Source of the DNA: Verrucomicrobiia bacterium | GTDB taxonomy: Bacteria > Verrucomicrobiota > Verrucomicrobiia > Limisphaerales > JADLHS01 | Reading direction: 5' to 3' | Length of the DNA: 64,000 nucleotides | Assembly: GCA_011525685.1 (NCBI GenBank) | Contig: WYBW01000022.1 | Location: forward strand, 310,001-374,000 | Shown here: positions 8,539-17,300 of the stretch, piece after piece | Layout: the number at the start of each line of letters is the position of its first letter | How positions within the stretch are numbered: position 1 is the stretch's first letter | Program-made: the position numbers and the translations under genes | The notes under the pieces: model-generated | What the model was told of the DNA's origin: nothing | Database searches by the model: none | The model's input: the letters and a program-made list of their open reading frames with translations, nothing else

Positions 8539-8913
8539 ATGGCGAACGAATTGCAAGCCACCGCCGAACTGCTCGGCCTGGAAACGTTTCAACGGCACAT
8601 CTTCTTGTGCGCCGACCAGACGAAGCCGGAATGTTGCGACCGCGCCCAAGGTCTGGCTTCATGGGAATTCCTGAAACAACGACTGAAGGAACTGGGCCTT
8701 GCTGGTTCCGAACCTCGGGTGTATCGCACCAAGGTCAACTGCCTGCGGGTCTGTCGCCAGGGACCGATCGCCGTCGTCTATCCCGAGGGCATCTGGTATC
8801 ACTCCTGCACGCCCGAAGTGTTGGAGCGGATCATTCAGCAACATCTCATTCGTGGTGTGATGGTGACCGAATTCGCCTTCGCCAAGAACCCCGGTTGCGC
8901 CGGCTCCGCGTGA
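8539..8913 (+). CDS. Thioredoxin-like (2Fe-2S) ferredoxin
   Basis: The 124-residue protein has [17 protein letters not shown] at residues 18-34 and later [27 protein letters not shown]. The Cys set in C-x8-C and C-x3-C spacing, with the GP...YP.G.WY continuation, is typical of thioredoxin-fold [2Fe-2S] ferredoxins. It is probably a cytoplasmic electron carrier. No partner dehydrogenase or hydrogenase lies nearby. The gene is followed 25 bp later by the DUF2784 gene. Confidence 0.88.
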   Translation: MANELQATAELLGLETFQRHIFLCADQTKPECCDRAQGLASWEFLKQRLKELGLAGSEPRVYRTKVNCLRVCRQGPIAVVYPEGIWYHSCTPEVLERIIQQHLIRGVMVTEFAFAKNPGCAGSA

Positions 8914-8938
8914 GCGTTGCTCCAGCCGGAGACGAGTC

Positions 8939-9361
8939 ATGCCAAAGCTCTATCTGATCCTGGCGGATGCGATTTTGCTCCTGCATGTCCTCATTGTGGC
9001 GTTCAACATCTTCAGTCTGCCCCTGATCTGGCTGGGCGCGCTTCTGCGCTGGGAGTTTGTCCGGAACTTCTGGTTTCGCGCGCTCCATCTGGCCATGGTG
9101 GCGTTCATTGCCATGCAGGCGCTGGCGGGCGAAATCTGCCCGCTCACCACCTGGGAAAACGACCTGCGCCTCCAGGCGGGTGCCGATCCGCGCTACGCCA
9201 CGAGCTTTGTCGGGCACTGGTTGCAGCGCCTCATCTTCTATGACGCCGAGGAGCGTGTCTTCGTCATCGCTTATGTCACCTTCCTCGCACTGGTGCTGGC
9301 AACGCTCTGGGTTGTGAAACCACATTTGCCGAACCGCCGGGAGAAGCGCGGCCGATCTTGA
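8939..9361 (+). CDS. DUF2784 inner-membrane protein
   Basis: The 140-residue protein has four hydrophobic segments (about 4-33, 47-66, 86-100 weak, 107-128). It shows the DUF2784 pattern: ADAILLLHVLIVAFN near the start, then FRALHLAMVAFIAMQALAGEICPLTTWENDLR, a conserved Cys-Pro-Leu-Thr-xx-Glu loop, and FVGHWLQRLIFYDA. The function of the family is unknown. The gene closely follows the ferredoxin gene and may share its transcript. Confidence 0.85.
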   Translation: MPKLYLILADAILLLHVLIVAFNIFSLPLIWLGALLRWEFVRNFWFRALHLAMVAFIAMQALAGEICPLTTWENDLRLQAGADPRYATSFVGHWLQRLIFYDAEERVFVIAYVTFLALVLATLWVVKPHLPNRREKRGRS

Positions 9362-9499
9362 AAGCGTCGTAAGAATCAGCCGAAACCACTCGCGCACCGT
9401 GGCACGGTGACAACCATTCATCCGTAGTCTCACCGATGCCGTTTCCGTAATCGCAAGAGGTGCAGCGAGCGATGCTCTGTGGCTATTCATTGCGGCGAG

Positions 9500-10024
9500 A
9501 TGAGAAGCAACTTTCTGTGGGCGACGATCTTGGGGCTGGCGGTTTCAGTGATGAATTCCCTCCGGGCAGAATCCCTCAACATCGAGGCGGAGGCCGGAAT
9601 CGTCGGTGCCCCGTTCAGCGTGACGAACGGCTACATCCATCAGACCCAAGCGACCGGTCTCACAAACGGCGGCCGGGCCGTTTATGAGTTCAGGATCACC
9701 ACGTCTGGCAAATACCAACTGCTGGCCAACGTAAGCGCCCCGGCTGGCTTCTCCAACTCCTTTTTCGTTCGGATCAACGGCGAGCCGCAGGATCCGGAGT
9801 CCATCTGGGAATTCCCGGTTACGACTGGATTTGTCGAGCAACCGGTCACGGTTCGGGGAACATCCTCACCGGCCGGCCCGGTTTACGCACTCGGCGAAGG
9901 CACTCACCGCTTGATCGTCCGGGGTCGCGGTGCCGACGCTCGGTTGGACCGGGTGAGATTGGTTCAAGTTCCCGATGCCCCGCCCGCGCCGCCGGCGAAT
10001 CTGCGAATCGTGGCCGGGCCTTGA
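9500..10024 (+). CDS. Small secreted beta-sandwich protein, carbohydrate-binding-like
   Basis: A 174-residue exported protein with a signal peptide MRSNFLWATILGLAVSVMNSLRA. The mature part begins ESLNIEAEAGIVGAPF and has GGRAVYEFRITTSGKYQLLANVSAPAGFSNSFFVRING and GTHRLIVRGRGADARLDRVRLV. This matches the CBM6/CBM35-like jelly-roll pattern in which the N-terminus carries EAE and the C-terminus a D-R-V strand. It ends with a proline-rich linker as if cut from a longer protein: P-P-A-P-P-A-N-L looks like a linker leading to a fibronectin-type domain that is absent. The upstream in-frame ATG at 9479 would give a poorer signal peptide. Confidence 0.7.
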   Translation: MRSNFLWATILGLAVSVMNSLRAESLNIEAEAGIVGAPFSVTNGYIHQTQATGLTNGGRAVYEFRITTSGKYQLLANVSAPAGFSNSFFVRINGEPQDPESIWEFPVTTGFVEQPVTVRGTSSPAGPVYALGEGTHRLIVRGRGADARLDRVRLVQVPDAPPAPPANLRIVAGP

Positions 10025-10183
10025 GCACTCACGCTCGATCGTGGCGTTGCTTTGTTTGGCCGGACAACGGGTCAGATTGGTCACGAACCGACAGCGGCAA
10101 TTCTTTCCGGGCCCAACGGAAATTCTGTGGACAGGGCGCGGCCAAGTGGCTAAGGATTCGCCATTGGAAATTCTTAGGACGTT

Positions 10184-10780
10184 GTGGCTCGACTCTTGAT
10201 CAATACCGGACGAGGAACGCCCACGGCGTGCCAGTTGAATCTGGGCGTCAACCGGTTTGGTCGCCATCCTGAAAACGAATTCGTCATCGAACATCCCACC
10301 ATTTCGGCGACACACTGCGTCATGATCTTGTCCGCCGAAGGAGTGTTGCTGCGCGACTGCGATTCCACCAACGGCACCTTCCTCGAAGGCCGGCCCGTCA
10401 AGCAAGCCATGCTCCGTCCCGGCCAGACCGTGCGCCTCGGAGACGTGACGGTTTTGGTGGAGTCAGTTGATGCCAGAGTGGTGATTCCCAAAACCGAGCG
10501 TCCACTCCCGGCGCCGCCGGTCGTGTTGCCGGACGGAACGATCCTTTGCCGCCGGCATCCTCAATCCAAAGCCACGCATCGTTGCACGCATTGTCATGAG
10601 TTGTTGTGCGACGCGTGCATTCATCGTCTGCGTCGCAAGGGCGGCAGAACGCTGAAGCTTTGCGGCCTGTGCAGTCACGCGTGTGAACCGCTGGTGGAAA
10701 CCAGGCGGCGGAAAAAGTCCCTCTTCTCACGGCTTAGTGAAACGATCAAACTCCCGTTCTTGAAGAAGAACAAGGATTAA
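10184..10780 (+). CDS. FHA-domain protein with C-terminal zinc-binding segment
   Basis: The 198-residue protein starts with GTG. Residues 1-95 form a forkhead-associated domain (FGRHPENEFVIEHPTISATHCVMI, DCDSTNGTFLEGRPV, LRPGQTVRLGDV), a phosphothreonine-binding module. Residues 123-165 hold paired cysteines and histidines (CRRHPQSKATHRCTHCHELLCDACI, then CGLCSHAC), resembling a B-box or zinc-ribbon. The tail is basic and hydrophobic without a clear membrane helix. FHA proteins read Ser/Thr kinase signals, but no kinase gene is present here. The last 4 bp overlap the convergent small gene. Confidence 0.85.
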   Translation: MARLLINTGRGTPTACQLNLGVNRFGRHPENEFVIEHPTISATHCVMILSAEGVLLRDCDSTNGTFLEGRPVKQAMLRPGQTVRLGDVTVLVESVDARVVIPKTERPLPAPPVVLPDGTILCRRHPQSKATHRCTHCHELLCDACIHRLRRKGGRTLKLCGLCSHACEPLVETRRRKKSLFSRLSETIKLPFLKKNKD

Positions 10781-11058
10781 GACGGGTCTTCGTCCGGTTT
10801 GTTGGGAATACGCTTCAAACCCACCTCTTGGGCGATGTCGTCGAATTCCTCGTGGCTGACCTCGTGCAGTTGTTTGCCACGGGCCTTGAGCTTTTCGTTG
10901 ATCTTGACCGCCTTCTCGGTCATCTCGGCGTGAGTTTCTTTACTGCCGCCAACGAGGGCAAAATTCGGTCCGGTGGTCAGTCGCTTGTGACCGTCAGAGT
11001 CCAATCCCACGCCCAGCATCAGGGCTTTGCGTTTCCGTTTTCCACCCGCGTTTGACAT
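10777..11058 (-). CDS. Conserved small basic protein of unknown function
   Basis: A 93-residue protein with a Lys/Arg-rich start (MSNAGGKRKRKALMLGVGLD), a core of HKRLTTGPNFALVGGSKETHAEMTEKAVKINEKL, and an acidic C-terminus. The core has the regular composition of a folded domain, not of a chance frame. It overlaps the FHA gene tail to tail by 4 bp. I cannot assign a function. Confidence 0.7.
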   Translation of the reverse strand: MSNAGGKRKRKALMLGVGLDSDGHKRLTTGPNFALVGGSKETHAEMTEKAVKINEKLKARGKQLHEVSHEEFDDIAQEVGLKRIPNKPDEDPS

Positions 11059-11231
11059 CGCTGGAGCCTAGTTTCGCGCCCGGCGGCGGTCAAGTTTCGG
11101 GGCCGGGCGTGATGGAGCAATCGCTGTCGGAAAAATCGCTTCCCCGACTGCCATGCTTTCATTAAGGTTCGCGCACCGTTTCAATGGACAGTCACCCATG
11201 ACGGCAAACTACGGCATTTGATGGCCGCCCG

Positions 11232-11382
11232 CCCTCACCCCGGCCCTCTCCCGCGGGGTGAAGGGAGAATCGTCCACCAGTTTGGCCGGGTATCCGCGAC
11301 TGAATTGGCTCAATCATGGTTCGGAAACGCAACGTGCGAAATGGCTGTTCCCTCCCCTGGGGGAGAGGGTGAGGGTGAGGGC
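11232..11382. repeat. Inverted C/G-rich repeat of the PHPGPLPRGE type
   Basis: The left arm (11232-11269) is a run of CCCTCACCCCGG and CCCTCTCCC. The right arm (11348-11382) is its inverted partner with GGGAGAGGG and two GTGAGGG units. When translated these give the PHPGPLPRGEG and [10 protein letters not shown] peptides that turn up as spurious ORFs in many genomes. It occupies most of the 416-bp gap before glpK; nothing else recognisable lies there. Confidence 0.7.
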
Positions 11383-11474
11383 GAATTCCGCAACATGCCC
11401 TACAAGCCGGCTTATCCGCACAAGACGCCGGCGTATCTGCCCGCTCGCTTTTCTACCGCGAATCCTCCTTCCAC

Positions 11475-12959
<1,485 letters not shown>

Positions 12960-12987
12960 TCCGAACATTTCACGTTCAATGCGCGTG

Positions 12988-13138
12988 CTCTCATTAGCAC
13001 CGGGCTTCAGCCCGGTGGAAACGCACGACATAGAACAGAGCCGTTTCAACGGCTTTTCACACACTGTGGAAGCCGCTGAAGCGGCTGCAACGCATCGTCG
13101 CTTGGGCTCACCGGGCTGAAGCCCGATGCTCATGAGAG
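12988..13138. mobile_element. 151-bp MITE-like element with inverted ends
   Basis: Both ends carry a 30-bp inverted repeat that differs at only 2 positions by my count (12988-13017 against 13109-13138). Each end contains the palindrome CACCGGGCTTCAGCCCGGTG or a one-base variant. Inside are two further palindromes, AGCCGTTTCAACGGCT and AGCCGCTGAAGCGGCT. There is no coding capacity. It lies 28 bp after glpK. I see no clear target-site duplication. Confidence 0.75.
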
Positions 13139-13173
13139 GTCCATGCAATGTCCAGTTCGGTACCTTTGCGTGG

Positions 13174-13265
13174 GACAGGCGTCGCGCCTGTCTCCAGCTT
13201 CGCCATGATCGGTGATCATGTGCCTCGAGAATAAGCCGCAACGAGTCAGTTGCCCCGCGGGCAAC
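13174..13265. repeat. String of three unrelated triloop hairpins
   Basis: GACAGGCG-TCG-CGCCTGTC (13174-13192), CATGATC-GGT-GATCATG (13204-13220) and GTTGCCC-CGC-GGGCAAC (13249-13265) follow one another. All are perfect stems of 7-8 bp closing exactly three bases, with no sequence in common. They lie in the glpK to TM2-protein gap (12960-13350), which holds no gene. Confidence 0.75.
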
Positions 13266-13350
13266 CCCCGGCACGACGCCTGCCGGCTACAAATCACCGG
13301 CCCGGCTTGTAATTGTGCGCCGGCCACCGCCGCGATAACGTCGCCGCAAC

Positions 13351-13767
13351 ATGAATGCGAAACCCGACACTCACAGCAAGACGATCGGCTATCTGCTCTG
13401 GATTTTCGGCTTCACCGGTGCGCACCGTTTTTACTACGGTCGGCCCATCACCGGCACCATCTGGTTCTTCACCGCCGGCCTGCTGCTCATCGGCTGGATC
13501 ATTGACCTGTTTCTCATTCCCTCGATGGACCGCGCCGCCGACCGCAAATACGTGCCCGGCCCGACCGATTACTCGGTCGCCTGGATTCTGCTGACGTTCC
13601 TCGGCTGGCTGGGCATCCACCGGTTCTACATGGGCAAGTGGGGCACCGGCCTGCTCTATCTCCTGACAGTCGGCCTGCTGGGCGTGGGCGTGCTCTACGA
13701 CTTTCTCACGCTCAACTCGCAGATCAGCGAGCGGAATTATGCCGCGCAGCAACGCACCGCCCAGTAA
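13351..13767 (+). CDS. TM2-domain membrane protein (duplicated TM2)
   Basis: The 138-residue protein carries two TM2 units: KTIGYLLWIFGFTGAHRFYYGRPITGTIWFFTAGLLLIGWIIDLF and, after a linker, AWILLTFLGWLGIHRFYMGKWGTGLLYLLTVGLLGVGVLYDF. Each has the G-x-HRFY-x-G turn between two membrane helices, giving four helices. TM2 proteins are small inner-membrane proteins of unclear role. It stands alone between repeat regions. Confidence 0.9.
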   Translation: MNAKPDTHSKTIGYLLWIFGFTGAHRFYYGRPITGTIWFFTAGLLLIGWIIDLFLIPSMDRAADRKYVPGPTDYSVAWILLTFLGWLGIHRFYMGKWGTGLLYLLTVGLLGVGVLYDFLTLNSQISERNYAAQQRTAQ

Positions 13768-13810
13768 TGGCCAACACGGCTGCGAATCCAGCCACAACCC
13801 TGCCCGCAAT

Positions 13811-14045
13811 TCACTGGATGGTCCAGAGCATCACCGAATCCAGGTCTTTGATGAAAATGCGGTTGCCCGAAACCACCGGATAAGCGTGCGTGGGCGTGGC
13901 CGCCACTTTGAGCCGCGCCACCTCGTTGTAGGCCTTCGCGTTGGCTACAAAGACGACGAGTTCCGAGGCGGGCGTCAGGGCGAACAGCACCGATCCCGCA
14001 TCCACCACCGACCCGAAACCACCTCGACCACCTCCGCCGCCCGCC
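13811..14045 (-). pseudogene. C-terminal relic of a PQQ-like beta-propeller protein
   Basis: Read on the minus strand, the frame gives GVTAGGGGGRGGFGSVVDAGSVLFALTPASELVVF followed by a conserved propeller end, HAYPVVSGNRIFIKDLDSVMLWTIQ and a stop. This matches the last blade of secreted PQQ-binding-like repeat proteins. The frame meets a stop inside the hairpin repeat at 14046-14096. Nothing upstream (14097-14274) continues the propeller, so the rest has been lost. A small protein from the GTG at 14008 is possible but unlikely. Confidence 0.65.
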
Positions 14046-14096
14046 GTAACGCCGACTTTCCAGTCGGCGACTGGCCGGTTGGAAAACCGGCGTTAC
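14046..14096. repeat. Inverted hairpin pair, TTCC-loop family
   Basis: The left hairpin is GCCGACT-TTCC-AGTCGGC and the right one GCCGGTT-GGAA-AACCGGC, bounded by GTAACGCC and GGCGTTAC. Reverse-complementing the right half gives the left half except at two stem pairs, AC/GT against GT/AC, which compensate each other. It abuts the broken propeller gene. Confidence 0.85.
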
Positions 14097-14274
14097 CAAG
14101 ACGCCTCGTCTGCGTGATTCTGTCCCTCGACCGATGGGTGCGGCTGCCACCGGCGGTGCGGGGTTGCGTTCACCCTGGGGCAAGCAGGTGTCGCCATCAC
14201 CCTCTCGAGGCTCAACTGCATCGTTGCGGCCGCGGCATTGCCATCCATGCCGCCTTGGGAGAGCATGTCCGCGA

Positions 14275-15540
14275 GTGATAAATGAAGAGGTCAGGCTGGG
14301 CCGTTTTTCGATTGGGGTTGGAGATCGCTTCGCCCAACAGGCGGCGGCGCAACTCCGGGCCTGTCAGTTGGCCGCGGCACACGGCGTGGAGGTCGTCCCG
14401 GTCTGGAACAAGTCCAACCGCGAGCATCTGATCGTTCAATCCGACCCGGCCAGCGTCCGCCCGGCGGCAGCGGCGGCCGTGAACGATCTCGGCTGGCGCA
14501 AACCCTGGCACGTGGATGCGGACCATGTCCGCCTTGATACCGTGGACCGCTTCATCCCGCACTCGGACTTCTTCACCATTGATGTGGCCGATGCCATCGG
14601 CCGGCCGGCGGGCGAGGAGGCGGTCCGGTCATTCGTTGCCCGACACGCGGAACTGGTCGGGCGTGTGGAATTGCCCGGCGTCCCGGAGTGTCTGCACACG
14701 ACGCGGGCCGGGGTGGAGAAAATCGCCAACAAGTATCTGGCGGCGGTTTCTCAAGCCGCCGGGATTTACCGGCACATCGAAAGCGCCAAAGGGCGCGGGC
14801 GATTCATCACGGAGGTTTCCATGGACGAAACCGACGCGCCCCAAGCACCGTTGGAGTTGTTGGTCATCCTGGCTGCCATGGCCGATGAACGGATTCCGCT
14901 TCAAACCATCGCGCCCAAATTCACCGGTCGCTTCAACAAGGGCGTGGACTACGCCGGCGACGTCACACAGTTCGAGCAGGAGTTCAACGACGATCTTTGC
15001 GTCATTCGACTCGCGATCCGTCAATACGGCCTGCCGGAGAATCTGAAGCTCAGTGTCCATTCCGGCAGTGACAAGTTCTCGATCTACCCCGCGATTCGCC
15101 GGGCGTTGGAGCAGCAGCAAGCTGGAGTGCATCTGAAGACCGCCGGCACGACGTGGCTGGAGGAGATGATCGGCCTGGCCGAAGCCGGCGGAGACGGGCT
15201 GGCGCTGGCCAGGGAGATTTGTGCGTCGGCATTGGGCCATGTTGACGAGCTGTGCGCGCCTTACTTGTCGGTCATAGACATTGACCGCGCCAAACTTCCC
15301 AGCGCGGAGAGGGTTTCGACCTGGACTTCGGAACAATTTGTCGCCGCCCTGCGACACGATCCGCGCTGTCCGGGGTTCAACCCGCATTTGCGGCAAATGC
15401 TGCACGTCGGCTACAAGGTCGCGGCTCAGATGGGCCGGCGCTTTCTCGACCTCGTCAACGAGAACCGCACGGTCATTTCCAGGAACGTCACGGAGAATCT
15501 CTTCGCTCGGCATCTGAAGCCGCTGTTCCTTGGCAGTTGA
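14275..15540 (+). CDS. uxaE: Tagaturonate epimerase family protein
   Basis: The protein from GTG 14275 (421 residues) has RFSIGVGDRFAQQAAAQLRA, PVWNKSNREH, a putative metal-binding DADHVRLDTVDRFI, FFTIDVADAIG, FTGRFNKGVDYAGD, KLSVHSGSDKFSIYPAIRR and KTAGTTWLEEMIG. These motifs match the tagaturonate epimerase family, which interconverts D-tagaturonate and D-fructuronate in galacturonate catabolism. It is shorter at the N-terminus than the Thermotoga enzyme. The frame is open further upstream but that part is repeat-derived and not family-like. The downstream sugar kinase gene fits a hexuronate route. The symbol is given by family, not by proof of activity. Confidence 0.8.
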   Translation: MINEEVRLGRFSIGVGDRFAQQAAAQLRACQLAAAHGVEVVPVWNKSNREHLIVQSDPASVRPAAAAAVNDLGWRKPWHVDADHVRLDTVDRFIPHSDFFTIDVADAIGRPAGEEAVRSFVARHAELVGRVELPGVPECLHTTRAGVEKIANKYLAAVSQAAGIYRHIESAKGRGRFITEVSMDETDAPQAPLELLVILAAMADERIPLQTIAPKFTGRFNKGVDYAGDVTQFEQEFNDDLCVIRLAIRQYGLPENLKLSVHSGSDKFSIYPAIRRALEQQQAGVHLKTAGTTWLEEMIGLAEAGGDGLALAREICASALGHVDELCAPYLSVIDIDRAKLPSAERVSTWTSEQFVAALRHDPRCPGFNPHLRQMLHVGYKVAAQMGRRFLDLVNENRTVISRNVTENLFARHLKPLFLGS

Positions 15541-15761
15541 GAATTGACGCTGCCGCGCCAACGCACACACTGTCGCCCGACAAGTGCGCGGCGCGGTGCT
15601 CGAACGGAGTGGCCGAGTGAAGGTGCGCGCCGGTGGGCGGAGCACCAGTCACCACCGCCCGAGGAAACCACCTTGCTGTGGCTGGTCGAGGACGGCACCG
15701 CCGTCTTCCGTGAGCGCACAACTGACTTGGGCAACAGGCCCTCTGTTTTGGCAAACACACT

Positions 15762-16844
15762 ATGAACTACGGTTTGAACATTCGTCCCGAGGGAGCATTG
15801 GATTTTCTTTCTTTGGGCGCGCTGGTGCATCGCTTGGACCCGGGCGTGATCCCGTTTCGCAAGGCCACGGAATGTCACATTCACGTGAGCGGCGGCGAAT
15901 TCAACGTCTCAGCCAACCTGTCCGATTGTTTTCGCCTGAACACCGGCGTGGTCAGCGCCCTGTCGGATTATCCGATTGGCGAGTTGATCGCCGAGCGGGT
16001 GCGGGCGATGGGCGTGAAGGCGTTCTACAAACATTTCAAGCACGACGGTGTTCACGGCCCGAACATGGCCACCGTGTACAGCGACCGCGGCCAGGGCGTG
16101 CGCGCGCCGGTCGTGTTCTACAATCGCTGCAACGAAGCGGCCGCCCAGTTGAAGCCGGGCGACTTTGACTGGAAACAGATTTTTGCCGGCGGCGTACGAT
16201 GGTTTCACAGCGGCGGCATCTTCGCGGCACTGTCGCCAACCACCGCCGAACTGATCGTGGAGGCCATGCAAGCCGCCAAGGCCGCCGGGGCGGTGACGTC
16301 GTTCGACCTGAATTACCGCGCCAAACTCTGGAACATCTCCGGCGGTCACGAGCGCGCGGTGGCGGTGCTGGACCGCATCGTGAAGAACGTGGACGTGCTC
16401 GTGGGCAACGAGGAGGACCTGCAACTGGGCCTGGGCATTCCCGGTCCGGAGGTCGCCGCCAAGTCCAAGCTCGATCCCAGCGCGTTCCTGGCGATGATGG
16501 AAAGCGTCTGGCGGAAGCATCCGCAGGTCAAAATCGTCGCGACCACGCTGCGCGAGGTTCACTCGACGAACCGGCACAGTTGGGGCGCGGTGGCGTGGAT
16601 TGACGGCAAGGCTTACGTTGCCCCGACCTGCGAGCTGGACGTGCTCGACCGCGTGGGCGGGGGCGACGGTTACGCGGCGGGTTTCTTCTACGGGCTGCTG
16701 ACCGGCGCGCCGCCACAAGAAGCCGTGAACCTGGGTTGGGCGCATGGCGCGCTGCTGACGACTTTTCCCGGCGACACCACGATGGCGACGGTCGAGCAGG
16801 TGCGTGCTTTCGCCAAAGGCGGTTCCGCGCGAATTCAACGTTGA
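15762..16844 (+). CDS. PfkB-family sugar kinase, likely 2-keto-3-deoxygluconate kinase
   Basis: The 360-residue ribokinase-type protein has the N-terminal FLSLGALVHRLDPG strand, GGEFNVSANLSDCFRLNTGVVSALSD, FDLNYRAKLW, VLVGNEEDLQLGLG and the C-terminal active-site loop DRVGGGDGYAAGFFYGLL. The catalytic Asp is near residue 300, and GGGD replaces the usual GAGD. Substrate specificity is inferred from the neighbour: after tagaturonate epimerase, the hexuronate route needs a 2-keto-3-deoxygluconate kinase. No uxuA-type dehydratase or aldolase is seen. The 221-bp gap from the epimerase weakens the operon case. Confidence 0.82.
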   Translation: MNYGLNIRPEGALDFLSLGALVHRLDPGVIPFRKATECHIHVSGGEFNVSANLSDCFRLNTGVVSALSDYPIGELIAERVRAMGVKAFYKHFKHDGVHGPNMATVYSDRGQGVRAPVVFYNRCNEAAAQLKPGDFDWKQIFAGGVRWFHSGGIFAALSPTTAELIVEAMQAAKAAGAVTSFDLNYRAKLWNISGGHERAVAVLDRIVKNVDVLVGNEEDLQLGLGIPGPEVAAKSKLDPSAFLAMMESVWRKHPQVKIVATTLREVHSTNRHSWGAVAWIDGKAYVAPTCELDVLDRVGGGDGYAAGFFYGLLTGAPPQEAVNLGWAHGALLTTFPGDTTMATVEQVRAFAKGGSARIQR

Positions 16845-17024
16845 GCCGTAAACCGCGAACCTCTTCATCAACTGCGCGCGAGTCATTACGGCGCCGCATT
16901 TCCTCAAAGCCGCTGGCCTTGCCCGGCGCATGGCACACGGTTGGAATGCAATCTCACAGCACGCGGATCACAAAGACCACGCGTTCAGCCGGGATCGAAG
17001 CCGGAAGGCCACCTCACTTTCGGA

Positions 17025-17160
17025 CAGGTAGTGGTGGTCGCGCTGCGACCACCCGGCCCGCGTTCCGCGGGCCGCCTGAAGCCAACGCAAGATTTCACGA
17101 CTGCCCCATGCTTCATCGCGCCGTTCAACGCGGCGCTCGTCGTCGCAGCGCGACGAGTTC
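17025..17160. repeat. Modular hairpin element, TCGCAGCGCGA core (diverged copy)
   Basis: The left hairpin has GGTGG/CCACC arms around TCGCGCTGCGA (17033-17053). A GGCCCGC/GCGGGCC stem follows. The right hairpin is CGTCGC-AGC-GCGACG (17141-17155). Order and orientation match the copies at 50-55 kb, but the outer arms are different and still paired. It fills the middle of the 456-bp gap between the kinase and PPIase genes; the flanks of that gap show nothing recognisable. Confidence 0.65.
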
Positions 17161-17300
17161 CACCGCGTCGTTCCCTTGACCGTGCAGGAGCGGGAAATGC
17201 GCCATGAGCCGGAAAGTTGCCAATTAAAAGGTTGACCGCGCGGCATCATCAGGAACATGATGCTGTTCATAAGCCCAGATTCACGCCTCACGCGCTGCTT

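Noticed and set aside
12988-13138. Terminator of glpK
   Set aside because: The palindromes next to the stop lack a T-run, and the whole stretch has the inverted ends of a mobile element. It may still stop transcription, but I do not call it a terminator.
14134-14274. In-frame extension upstream of the tagaturonate epimerase
   Set aside because: It is Pro/Arg/Ser-rich, not like the family, and overlaps decayed propeller and repeat DNA. The GTG at 14275 begins the conserved part.
15544-15765. A 73-codon open frame between the epimerase and the kinase, whose stop overlaps the kinase ATG (ATGA)
   Set aside because: The junction looks like coupling, but the start would be TTG, the sequence has no recognisable fold and there is no ribosome site. 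I left it out as unproven.
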